From the NCBI GenBank assembly GCA_049999765.1, contig JBNGIQ010009359.1:32365-74799 (forward strand): a stretch of 42,435 nucleotides of DNA, given 5' to 3'. The notes beneath the pieces were generated by a model that saw only the letters and a program-made list of their open reading frames with translations, was not told the origin of the DNA and did no database searches. Made by a program: the position numbers and the translations under genes. The first letter of the stretch is position 1; each line of letters starts with the position of its first letter. Below, in pieces: positions 30,701-41,000 of this stretch. The DNA is from Phaeoceros laevis (taxonomy: Eukaryota; Anthocerotophyta; Anthocerotopsida; Notothyladales).

Positions 30701-32496
30701 TGAGCAGAGACTCGAGTTTTTGGGAGATGCTGTTCTTGACATCATGATATCGAAGCACCTCTTCACAGCGTATCCGGATTTACCTCCTGGAAGTCTGACC
30801 GACCTTCGATCAGCTGCTGTGAACAATGGTTGCTTTGCTAGAGTTGCTGTGAAGCACAATCTGCAGCACTATCTGCGTCATGGATCAAGGGCCCTCCTGA
30901 GTCAGATCGAGCACTTTGTCAGATCCACAAGTGATGGGGGGGCTCCACATCAAACAAGCTCCTTTGGTTGGGAGCGAGATAGTGGACCAAAGGTACTAGG
31001 AGACATAGTGGAGAGCATAGCTGGAGCTATTGCCATTGACACTGAGTTTGATTTGGAGAAGACCTGGGGCATCATGGAGAAGCTACTTGCTCCTATTGTC
31101 ACTCCGAAGACCTTACCTATGCATCCTGTTCGGGAGCTGCAAGAGTTGTGCCAAGTACGAGGGTTCTCTTTGCATGTTGAAGAGGATCGTCATCCTGAAG
31201 GAAAGCTGTTAACTGTTACTGCCAAGGTTACATCTGGAGAGACAGCGATAACTGAAACAGCCTGCACCACAAGTAGAAAGGCTGCCCGCAAAGATGTGGC
31301 AAAAAAGTTACTGAAAGTCCTCCAGGTATCCTGGGTTTGTTTGCTTTTCTTGAGAAGTGAAGACAGGGTGCAAACATTTGCTGCTATATATAAGTCGTTG
31401 TTCGTTTGTGTGTAATCAGAAGTACCGTAACAAGGAGGAAACTGGATGTGTTGGGCCACTCAAGGATAACATGGTGACAGACTGCGAGACAGCACAAGAT
31501 ATGTCACTACAGCTTGGACAAACAGCAGAGGCGGAGGTTCTCCCAGCTGGTTACTCCAAATTGTGTCAACAGCATGCAGAGTTGATTGTGAATCTCAACC
31601 AGGAGTTGATGTCATCAAGGGAAGCTGAAGCCTTGATACCTGTTGATGTGTTGGTAAGCAAAGAGGAAGAAGCTATGGCTGTCGCCAGGGCTGCTACTGC
31701 ATACAGTGAACAGGACAAGTCTGAGTCACAGGTAACAACTCTATCTGAGGATTCTTTATGTCACATTTTCCCAAAGGTAGTTGAGGAAGGAGAACCACGC
31801 ACAACAGGGCAAGTTGAGGAGACTCCCCTTGGAATCGTGGAGGACAACGATTGGTCTCTTACAACAACAGTAGCTCCTCAGTTCACTACAAAGGGTCTCA
31901 ATTATGTGATGTCGTTGAGCTGGCCTTCGTCACCACTATCCAACAACAAAGAGTGTGTGATAAGGACTAAAGAAGCTGTTCAGGAAGGTCCGCCTGTGGA
32001 AGATGAATGGTTGCTCACAGCCGGGCCGGGGGAGTGCCTGGATGAAACAGCTATGGGAACGAAGAGGAAACTCGACTTTGGGCATGGCACCTGGGAGTCA
32101 AGCATCAAGGACGTCAAGAAGATGAAGCCCAGCATAGAAGAATCACCTGCTCAAGTCAAACGAGCGAAAGCAGATCTTTATGAGCTCTGTGCCAAGCGAA
32201 AATGGGCTCAACCAGTGTTTTCTCTCTCCAATGAGTCAGGACCCCCTCATATGAAGAGGTAATCAGTCTGAATACCTGGAGTGTTCCACAGACGCAGAAA
32301 GTTTGGATGGATTTTTTGGTAGTACTCAATAGAACGTTCCACTGTTTGCAGGTTCACAAGTTCAGTGCGGGTTCGGTTTCCAAGTGGGGAAACTCTGGTG
32401 TCTGAGGGCATGGAAATGTCGGACAAAAAAAAGGCCGAGCATTCTGCGGCGTTTGCCCTTTTGGAGAAGCTGAAGTCGCTGCCCATCACCCACTAA
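24707..32496 (+). CDS. Dicer-like ribonuclease, DCL4-like, full length
   Basis: About 23 exons give about 1,866 residues. Proposed exons: 24707-24969, 25051-25231, 25309-25422, 25507-25641, 25729-25795, 25929-25993, 26104-26238, 26323-26481, 26575-26691, 26781-26899, 27053-27257, 27346-27506, 27604-27825, 27938-28206, 28289-28566, 28721-29214, 29337-29431, 29516-29724, 29810-30019, 30111-30611, 30708-31325, 31420-32258 and 32352-32496. Domains run: basic N-terminus; helicase with LETGLGKT (Lys112) and DECHH (215-219); C-terminal helicase ([23 protein letters not shown]); Dicer-dimerisation; PAZ; LPPELC; RNase IIIa ([23 protein letters not shown]); RNase IIIb ([23 protein letters not shown]); dsRBD1; a linker of about 200 residues with KRKLDF; dsRBD2. 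All eight catalytic acids are present. It would dice long dsRNA into siRNAs in the nucleus. Two dsRBDs and SFGWE before LGDIVES favour DCL4 over DCL2 or DCL3. The exon 9/10 junction is uncertain. Confidence 0.93.
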
Positions 32497-33147
32497 TTAT
32501 GTGGCATTAACTTATTATTTGTCGGTTGCTGTAAAGCAAAGGTCTGGTAATTAAATGATCCCATTCCAGAGCTAACATCTGTTTATTCACTAATTTACAT
32601 GTGGATGTGCCTGTGGCTGTGAAGAACTAAGCGGAAGAAAAGATTTCCGCTCTACCATTCCGTGAGTCTCTGGACTCTGTATGTCTAATCTAAATGCAGC
32701 CAATCTGACTGTATACAAATTCGGAACTCTGTTGCTTGATGTACCAGGGTCCGTGGGTGGGCAGGTGCACATGCCTGCGGGGGGAACGAAAACAGCATTC
32801 AGAATTTCATACAAGGAGACAAGGAAGTTGGCCAACGTCAATCGGATTTCCCGGGCATGCTATACGTCACGTTAGTCCGCACGCAAAAACTATGTATGTT
32901 GCTAATATCCAGAGATACCAACCCGCCAAAACCTACACATCTAGAAGAAATCCAACAAGTGATTTTGTAAGTTACCTAGTTACTATATAAAAGTGTACCC
33001 TTCTTGTAACCCAATCCCAGTAGAGTTCCGTCTTGTCCCGAGTCGACAACGTAGAGGCGAACCTGGTGTAGCTAGTCCACTCGTTATCTCCATCATCTTC
33101 CCAGCGTCCGGAAGCCAGACAGGAGGACCTGCCTGAGCTCACCAGCG
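32497..33147. other. Intergenic, Dicer 3' region and aldolase promoter
   Basis: No coding homology. It includes the Dicer 3' untranslated region and the aldolase promoter with a good TATA box. Confidence 0.5.
32984..32992 (+). promoter_or_regulatory. TATA box of the plastid aldolase gene
   Basis: TATATAAAA lies about 160 bp upstream of the aldolase start codon, with expected transcription start near 33015. A strong TATA box fits a highly expressed photosynthetic gene. Confidence 0.6.
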
Positions 33148-35842
33148 ATGGCGGCCATTACAGCTGTGCACGGTGCAGCTGCCGCACTCTGCCAACATGA
33201 GCTTAGTCGTACGCGCACCTCACCCCTCTCCTGAAGCACTGTCTGCCTGCATTGTACGAGTCACGTGTGAAATCTGAGCTGTTTTTTCATATCATGCCAT
33301 TCTTGTTGCCTTGATTGAGCACAGGTGCGTCTGCTCAGCTGGCGTCTTCGCGCGCTAGCATTGCCGGAACCGGATTGGCGCAAGACTGCTTCACTCATGG
33401 GGCTGGAGTTCGGGTGTCTCGGATGGTCTACAGGGCCAATCCGTGGACCACAATTGTGATGACGTCCGAGTTCGAGAAGACCAATCCGTTTGCGGACGAG
33501 TTGAAGCGCACTGCTGCGTTTATCTCTGCACCGGGCAAGGGAATTTTGGCGTCGGATGAGAGCAATGCCACCACAGGGAAGAGGTCAGTGGCATTGGCAG
33601 CTCTGGTTTGAACACGAGTGACAGTTCGTGGAATTGAGTTCAGGCGCAAATTTCGTGGTTATGGGATCGTTGGAGTTGCTGGCTGAGAAGACTCCAGTGT
33701 TGTGGTTTGGGAGTGGAAAATTGCCTGTGGATTACTTCGGGACTGAGAAAAATGTGCCCGACCTTTTTCGACGCAGGTTGGCCACTGTTGGTTTGGAGAA
33801 TACTGAAGAAAACAGGCAAGCATGGCGGGAGCTGCTTTACTCTGCACCAGGCCTTGGACAGGTATTAGTTTCTGAGACATGGAGGCTGGCATGTTCAACT
33901 GAGGAGCAGATGGTTTAGTGGCCATGGCCAGCATTTTCAGCCAACAATACAGTGGTGTTATATGGTTCCACAGTGACGCCAAGTGTAGTGTATGTTGCTT
34001 GTTCCTCTGCGCAGTACATCAGTGGGACTATCATGTTCGACGAGACGTTGTTTCAATCATCCCGTGCGGGTGTACCTTTCGTTGACATCTTGAAGCAGCA
34101 GGGAATACTCCCTGGCATAAAAGTGGACACAGGCCTGCAACCGATTGATGGCACCGACGGTGAAACTGCCACTCAAGGTCTGGACGGCCTTGCTGATCGG
34201 TGCAGAAGGTGAGATTCCGTCAGGCAGCAGTGACCTTCCTGACACCAGTTTCCTGGATTGAACTTGTTGAATGCCACGCACACTGTGGTCTTCTCAAACC
34301 TCTTTTGCTTGCTAGTGCAGGTACTACAAACAAGGGGCAAGATTTGCAAAGTGGCGGGCTGTTGTGAAAGTTGACTCTGACAAGCACCCTTCCTCAACTG
34401 CCATTCTAGAAAATGCTCATGGACTTGCACGATACGCCCAAATAGCTCAGGTATGCTGATGTCTGCTGCTGATTGTCGTGCAAATGGAAACCCTCCTGGT
34501 GAATCTGCCAACGTTTTGGTGGAGCAGTCTTCCTCAGCCTCCTTCTAGTTTCTTATGTCTCCTGCAATAGGAGGTGACTGAGAGGATTCTTCTCGCATGC
34601 ACCTGTCTTTTTCAGGCCAATGGTCTCGTTCCCATCGTTGAGCCCGAGGTAACCTTGGGTCCTGGTGATTACAGGTATTGCTTCCAGCATGGCATTCCGA
34701 CCTCCCGGAACTTCCTTGGCATTCCGGTGTTTATGCGATGCTTATAAGATCTGGTGGTTTTGCAGCATAGAGAGGACAGCATACATCTCAGAAAAGGTCA
34801 ACTCACACGTGTTCCGCCTACTGAACGAATACAAGTGCGTACTGGCTTTCAATGCCCTGTTTTGTATCAGCCTGGCTTATGCTGCATGTGACAAGTCATC
34901 ATGCATTTGGCTTCAATTGTAGGGCAATTTTGAAATCTCTTGCTTTGGATATGTACGTGCAGTGTCATACTGGAGGGCATTTTGCTGAAACCCAACATGA
35001 TATTGCCAGGTATGGTGAAGGTCTCTGTTCGTGTGTAGCAAGACTGCTGCTTTCTGTCTCTCCCAATCCTGACGTGCTTAGTGTGCAGGTTTGGACGTAC
35101 CAACGCCCCCTCCTGAGGAAGTTGCCAAGTACACATACCGGACAATGTTGAGGTCCATTCCACCGGCTGTTCCAGGTGCTCAAAGTTGGCATTGGACTTC
35201 TGTTACCTCAGGTCTTCACTATTGGCTGAGTTTGTAACTGAAGTACTGAATCTTGCATGTCTTCTGTCTTTCGTAGGGATTCACTTCCTCTCAGGGGGAA
35301 TGAGTGAAGAAGAGGCAACCTTGAATCTCAATGCCCTACAGGTATTAGCAGCTCTAGCCCTCCGGATTGTATGTATTTGCTCCGATTCATCAGAACAAAA
35401 GAGTCTCACTTGGAGACCATTGACTTTCAGGGTCTTGGACCAACACCATGGTCGTTGACCTTTTCCTACGGACGTGCCTTGCAAACTAGCACTCTGAAGA
35501 TTTGGTCAGGAAAGGTACTGTTCAGAGTCTACTTACCAGCAGCTGCTGACAGTATTGGTTTGGTTGCCATGCTTGCCTTAACCATTTTACTTCTCTTCCG
35601 CAGGAAGAATCTTGGAACGCAGCGCAGGAGAGACTAGTGGCTCTCGCAAAAGCGAACTCGGATGCCCAGGTAATTCCAATGACTTAAAAAACTGATAACG
35701 ACCTGCCTATCGTGACCTTTGCTCTGCTTACACCAAGTCCATGGAATGATTCATGCAGTTGGGAAAATACATTGGGCCACATCCGTCCCCTGGAAAGGCT
35801 CGTATCCTTCAAGCCCTACGACTTGGGGGCGCAGGCAAATGA
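33148..35842 (+). CDS. Class I fructose-bisphosphate aldolase, plastid-targeted
   Basis: Thirteen exons give about 429 residues: 33148-33208, 33325-33583, 33777-33861, 34015-34208, 34321-34450, 34616-34674, 34766-34834, 34963-35009, 35089-35175, 35277-35341, 35431-35514, 35604-35669 and 35759-35842. The first about 60-70 residues are rich in Ala, Ser and Arg, like a chloroplast transit peptide. Then come the aldolase motifs [19 protein letters not shown] (Asp98), [53 protein letters not shown] (Schiff-base Lys295), [23 protein letters not shown] and [12 protein letters not shown]. It interconverts fructose-1,6-bisphosphate and triose phosphates in the Calvin cycle. The N-terminal half is plastid type, while [12 protein letters not shown] is nearer the cytosolic type. 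The end is odd: after LGKYIG the usual tail ending in Tyr is replaced by about 21 unrelated residues ending GGAGK. Confidence 0.92.
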
Positions 35843-36256
35843 CAAGTATGTGCAGACGACTGTGGAGAGCCAACACTCAGTAGAGTACCTGTATCATTTT
35901 GTGTCCTCACTAGGCTCGGAGCAAGTACCCTTCCCAAAATGTGGTTCTCGTGAAATTCACACTTTCGTTGCCTGTGTGAAGCCTGGCAGGGTCCTCATGC
36001 TTAACTAGGTGCCATAGGACCTTCAATTGCTAGACGGAAATTTGCTCCTTGCTCCTTGCCCCTTGCTTTTGAAGGCTGGTTAGGCTATTCCTACAGCAAG
36101 ATCATGAGATACCATTCACCCACCTCAGTAAGTTGGAAAACCACAGTCGGCATATGCCAATGCTTCAGACTGGATTGTAGCATAACAACCCTGTACCTTG
36201 ACATCCATCCTGGTGGTAATTTGATTTGACACATGTAAAGGGCAAATCTACCCAGC
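35843..36256. other. Convergent 3' regions of aldolase and the small basic protein gene
   Basis: No gene seen. It contains three near-repeats of tgctccttg/tgccccttgc at about 36044-36068. The genes on either side converge here. Confidence 0.5.
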
Positions 36257-37158
36257 TCAGCTAAGGTGCTTCAGAACAACACCCTTGCCAACCACGTCCA
36301 CCACGAAGGCTGTACCCTGAGGTTGACTGCAACAAGAAAATTAGTTAGTCAGGGGCTCGGGGATTGAAGGATTAAGAACCACAGCCTCTTTGACCTGATA
36401 ACCATGTTGTACCTGGCAGGATGTCCACCATTCTCCACCCACATTTTCTTTGCTAGGCGCCTTTTCCTTGTCTTGGACGCAAGAACCGCACCCCCAGACT
36501 CCTCAGGCCCTACGAGAGCGGCGAAGATCCTTCCAGAAGGCATTCCAACTTTGGATCACAGAGATCACATGAAGGACACAGACTCACCTTGCTTGCCTGA
36601 TGGGGCTATACATTGCGTGTCCTGCTTCTCACGTCTGTCAACACCACTTTGCACCGTGGCTGCTGCTGTGTCTTCCACATCGGGTAATCTTGGACCGATA
36701 AACCTTTTGCCTTTGGCACTCCTCTCCTGTGTCTGAATTCTTCGTTTCAGCCTTTTGCGCTGCGCTCGGCTTAAGGCCGGTTTGCCAGGGCTCGTACTTC
36801 CGTCCTCGTCGCCGCCTGCAATCGGATACGATGCTTCAAATTGAGTAGCCCCTCGTTTGGAGTGAAAACCTGAAACCTGTGAGACAAGAGCGGTACAGCA
36901 GACCTTCTGTATCCACCGCAAGAGCAGCAGCGGGCTCCAATACTTCCTTCTCTCCAGTTTCGACACCAAAAGTATCGTCCTGCCGGAAACATGGAGCTGT
37001 TGTGACATAAGGTCAACGAAACCAGAACTTAGCGGTGAAGGAGAGTAGCTGACCAGCTGTGTGAAGGTATTAATCTCGCTGCTGGTATCGGCAGGGGCAG
37101 GCTCCTCTGCAGTTGGATAGAAGAGACGGAGCACAGCATCTTCAAACTTGTCGATCAT
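36257..37158 (-). CDS. Small basic protein of unknown function (possibly nucleolar)
   Basis: I do not recognise this family. The minus-strand model has exons 37158-37054, 36876-36588, 36548-36413 and 36326-36257, in frame, about 199 residues. It starts MIDKFEDAVLRLFYP. The middle is strongly basic (LSRAQRKRLKRRI, then AKGKRFIGPRLP), followed by ASKTRKRRLAKKMW, and it ends GTAFVVDVVGKGVVLKHLS. The basic clusters suggest a nuclear or nucleolar RNA-associated protein, but that is inference only. The stretch 37158-36565 is also open without splicing (197 codons), so the 177-bp intron 1 may be retained in some transcripts. Intron 2 would be only 39 bp with the best donor, or about 63 bp from a GTATAG donor upstream. 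It is convergent with aldolase. Confidence 0.6.
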
Positions 37159-38080
37159 GGCAAGACATCTGGACTACGCGTCTTTAAGCCTGTTATAAGT
37201 TGGTATTGTCAATATTGGTCGAGCCACATGAGCCTTCGAGGAGCGATTGGGCTTTCTGCCCACTGGCAACTCGACCTTTCTATCCGTAACTTTCCCTCCC
37301 TTTTACACCAATAACTGTAACTTAATGTTGTGAAATCATCGTCTCTCATGCTACTGACCAGGTAGCAAAAGCATGTGGCACGATTAAAAACGACGTTTGA
37401 ATGAGTACGGAAGAGGGTCAAAGAGGTTTTCACTCAATGTTTTTGCTAGAACATCTCCCTCCTTTGGCAATCTTGGACAGTTGGACTCATCGAATTCAAG
37501 AGGTGGCTTGATGTCGGCGCTTATAGCGCAAGGCACCGCAAGGAAACCTATGACTCCAGGTACAACGTAGAGGAGTACCTGCCTCGAACCAATTCGATGC
37601 TATGACGGCGGCACAGTAACCACCCAAAGCACTAATAAGAAACGAGCGTTTCCTGACGGACAAGTAGTACGTAGTTGTAGTAGTAAGATAATGGTGTTTA
37701 GCCAACTCCGCATGGGAATTGAACACCCCGCAAGGTATTTCGACCGCCAGTCTCCCGGTTGAAGCGTTAGTGGACAAGTGCGAGAGCCAGAAGTGGAAGT
37801 CGAAGGGCAGGATTCAAGATGTCCCAAGCCCTAATGCTGCAGAGACAGGATACGCTGGGTCTGCAGTTGGACAACCACATCGAGCGATACTGTAGTTACC
37901 ATGACGGGTGTGCCAGATGTCATATATGAGTGATCCGGTGAGCCTGATGTAGCCCGTCTTGAAGGACCCAACAGATGACACCGCAATCTTCTGACTAGCG
38001 AATGCCGAAGTTAACATGTTGTTGGCTAGCCATTCTACTTCATACCGTAGGCGTTTCTAGCAGATAACAAACCAAAATGG
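37159..38080. other. Intergenic, no gene seen
   Basis: Upstream region of the small basic protein gene and 3' region of the membrane protein gene, both on the minus strand. I see no coding homology. Confidence 0.5.
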
Positions 38081-41000
38081 TCAACCAGTCTCCCAAAACT
38101 TTGTCGGGTCATCACTGTAGAGGGAGTAGTCTTGTATTTCCAAGTTGCTGATGTGCAAATCAATCAGCCAAGCTTGAAAGATATCGCAGAGTAGGAGCAG
38201 CCCGGGAAATAACCACCATGTGTCATCTTCTCTGTGTCAATTACAGAAATCGCACCATGAAAAAAAAAGTGAAACAAGTGCATTAACGAGTTTACTGGCT
38301 CAAGAGTTGCCAGGAGATCAAACTTTGTGCAAACCTTAGCCAAGAGGTATGAAAGATCTTACGTAGTAAAATTTAAAATTTGCAGGCCCTTGTGTCCAGC
38401 TCCAAGATTTCCAAATTTGTAGTACATGAACCCATACAGGAGTGCAAGGACCTGGAAGGCCAACAGAACAAAGTTGAGAGGCATTCCCGAACAGCCTTCA
38501 CATATAACGCAGAAGACTTCATGTGCACACAACGTGAACTTGTNNNNNNNNNNNNNNNNNNNNNNNNNNNNNNNNNNNNNNNNNNNNNNNNNNNNNNNNN
38601 NNNNNNNNNNNNNNNNNNNNNNNNNNNNNNNNNNNNNNNNNNNTATTGTAGTACATTCCGAAAACAGAAGCTAGGATCCAGCCTGCAACTACTGCAGCCA
38701 AGAGCACTCACTGCATTTATCATTGAAGTCACATTCCAGAGGGCATAAACTCGAGAAAGCCCTGGAGCATTCCGTCCAAAGCTGAACAGTGCATTTAGAC
38801 CAGCCGCAATGGACAACCATCTGGCAAATGGAAGTACCAGCAAGAAGAGGAGAAAAGCAACCAGGGATACGGACAGATACTGAAAAAAGGTGAGGCCTGT
38901 CAAGCTTAAATCTGCAAGAATAAGGAACAAGAGAACTAATCCCACCAAAGCCTGCAAACAGAAGACACCAGAACAAGAACTTTTAGTAAAAGAAATGCAT
39001 AACAACAGAACATAGAGACATAGATAAAAAGCTCGTACCTGGTGACCTGAAGGCCGAGTATTTCGCAGAAGCAGACCCAAAGGAAAAGGAACACTTTTTC
39101 TCTCCTTCAGGCTGGCAACAGAGTCTTCATCAATAATGGATCCACTAACCCTTCTCCTAGATGCAGTGAGTTGTGTATGATTTGGACTTCCAGACCATTG
39201 TGGAGGCGAGAAAAGTGGTTCGCTTTCAGCGTCTCCATAGCTTAACCTGCCAAAATATCTCAGTCTTAGTAAGACTCTGGACGTTCTGCCCAGATTTTGT
39301 GGAAGAGATGACTAATACTACCTACTATACCGTGGTGTAACTGCTTCTGCCATGTCCTGAAATTGCATAGACTCATCAGCACCATTTAGCGCAATGCCAA
39401 GCTGAAAATTTGTCGCTGAAGATGCTTGAAACCAAGCAAGATCAGCGCGTACACCCTGTAGGCGAAGCCACGGATTAGCATGGCTGTTAAGCCACTGCAC
39501 CACTGGCAAAAGGCTACGGCGTAGACAGCCCTTCTGGACACAGCGCAGCTGTGCATTCAACCCAGCAACGAATCGGTACCACATTGTTGCAGGCATAGCC
39601 TGCATCATAAAAATCACTCGTGAGTATCCTACATGGCAATGCAAATAGATGGCCGGACTTACAATAAGTTCTCACAAACTCAAATCTGAAGTGCTTCATT
39701 TTGTTGGAAAATGAATTTTGGGCAGTTCGGATGCCAATTTCAGGTTTAGCACAAACATAAAAACCTGCCCAAGCAGACTTGTAAGAAGATTGTCACTGTG
39801 AAGGCTGTATGGAGCCATATAGCTTCCATCCCCTCCGAACAAAATACACATTGGCAATCTTTGGAGTAGTTTTGGTGGAAGGTCAGGTCTCTTTTCATCT
39901 CCTCCAAGGAAAACGTCTATGTAAGCGAGCATGAGATCTGGAGTTGCAGCAATCTGCAAATTTAACCTCATGAGTGCATAGACCAACCACTAGTAACCTC
40001 ATGGTTGCAAGATGCTACTATACAGTCATTGCAAAGTATCCAGTGGTACAGTAACGAGGGTTAGAAAGAAAACCTTGAGACCTTCATACAATGCTCTTGA
40101 TCTACAAGAGCGAAGACATGCATGATCATACTCGGACCGCACATATTCTCTGAGACGCTGGACTTTCTTCCTGCGTCGCCACTGTTGCCATGACCATGCA
40201 AAAGGGTATGCAAGTACTGATAAAATACTGTAGACTGAGCCCTCCCACCAGGTATATGCAGCTTGTATATTGAGCTCGTCCACAAACCTGTTAAAAGCAT
40301 CTTCGTACCTACATTTGCACTCATTGCGGGGCTTCATCATAAATCTGAATCTCCAAGCGTTAAACTGCTATGAAACTTTGAAAGTAGACGTTTGAACCTA
40401 CACAAGATCCTTGATCTGCTCGGGTGGAGAATGGGGTAGATGCCAAGGCTCTGTGAAAGAGTTGCAACCCATGAAAAAAATCCTATAAATGTGGGACTGA
40501 GATTCTTCAACCCTGTTGTTCTCAAGAACCTGCGAGCAGCATGACACACAGCATAGCACATCACATAAATCAGAGGAATCATGCCAGATTCATCTCCTCT
40601 TACAAATAAGCTGCGAAATCATTTGTGTGTGATGAGGCCGCTTTATGCATTAGCAGCACACATGTGCATGCAAGCCATCAAATACACTCCTTTCCTTTAC
40701 AGTTTGACTCTTATTTTGATTCACAGATGCAAAATTCTACACTGTGATTATGGGGAGGCTATGAAATCCTCATACGTCACCTGTGTTGACCATTTTACAT
40801 TGTTCACAGCATGTCACCAGCTCTATCTGGACCCTTAAAATGGACACCTGTTGCAAAAAGATTATGGAAGTGCAGCTTTACATGCACTCTTGTCCGTTAT
40901 AGTGTGAAGTAGCACAGGGCGTTCTGTATTTCATGAAACAGCAACCAATTTCCAAATGCACTGCATGGTCTTGGCAATGCTTGCAGTGATTACAGGGCAT

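Noticed and set aside
36565-37053. Unspliced reading of the small basic protein gene
   Set aside because: It is open by chance through a 177-bp intron (a multiple of three). The segment between 37053 and 36877 has good splice sites and does not look like the basic protein on either side. I keep intron retention as a possibility only.
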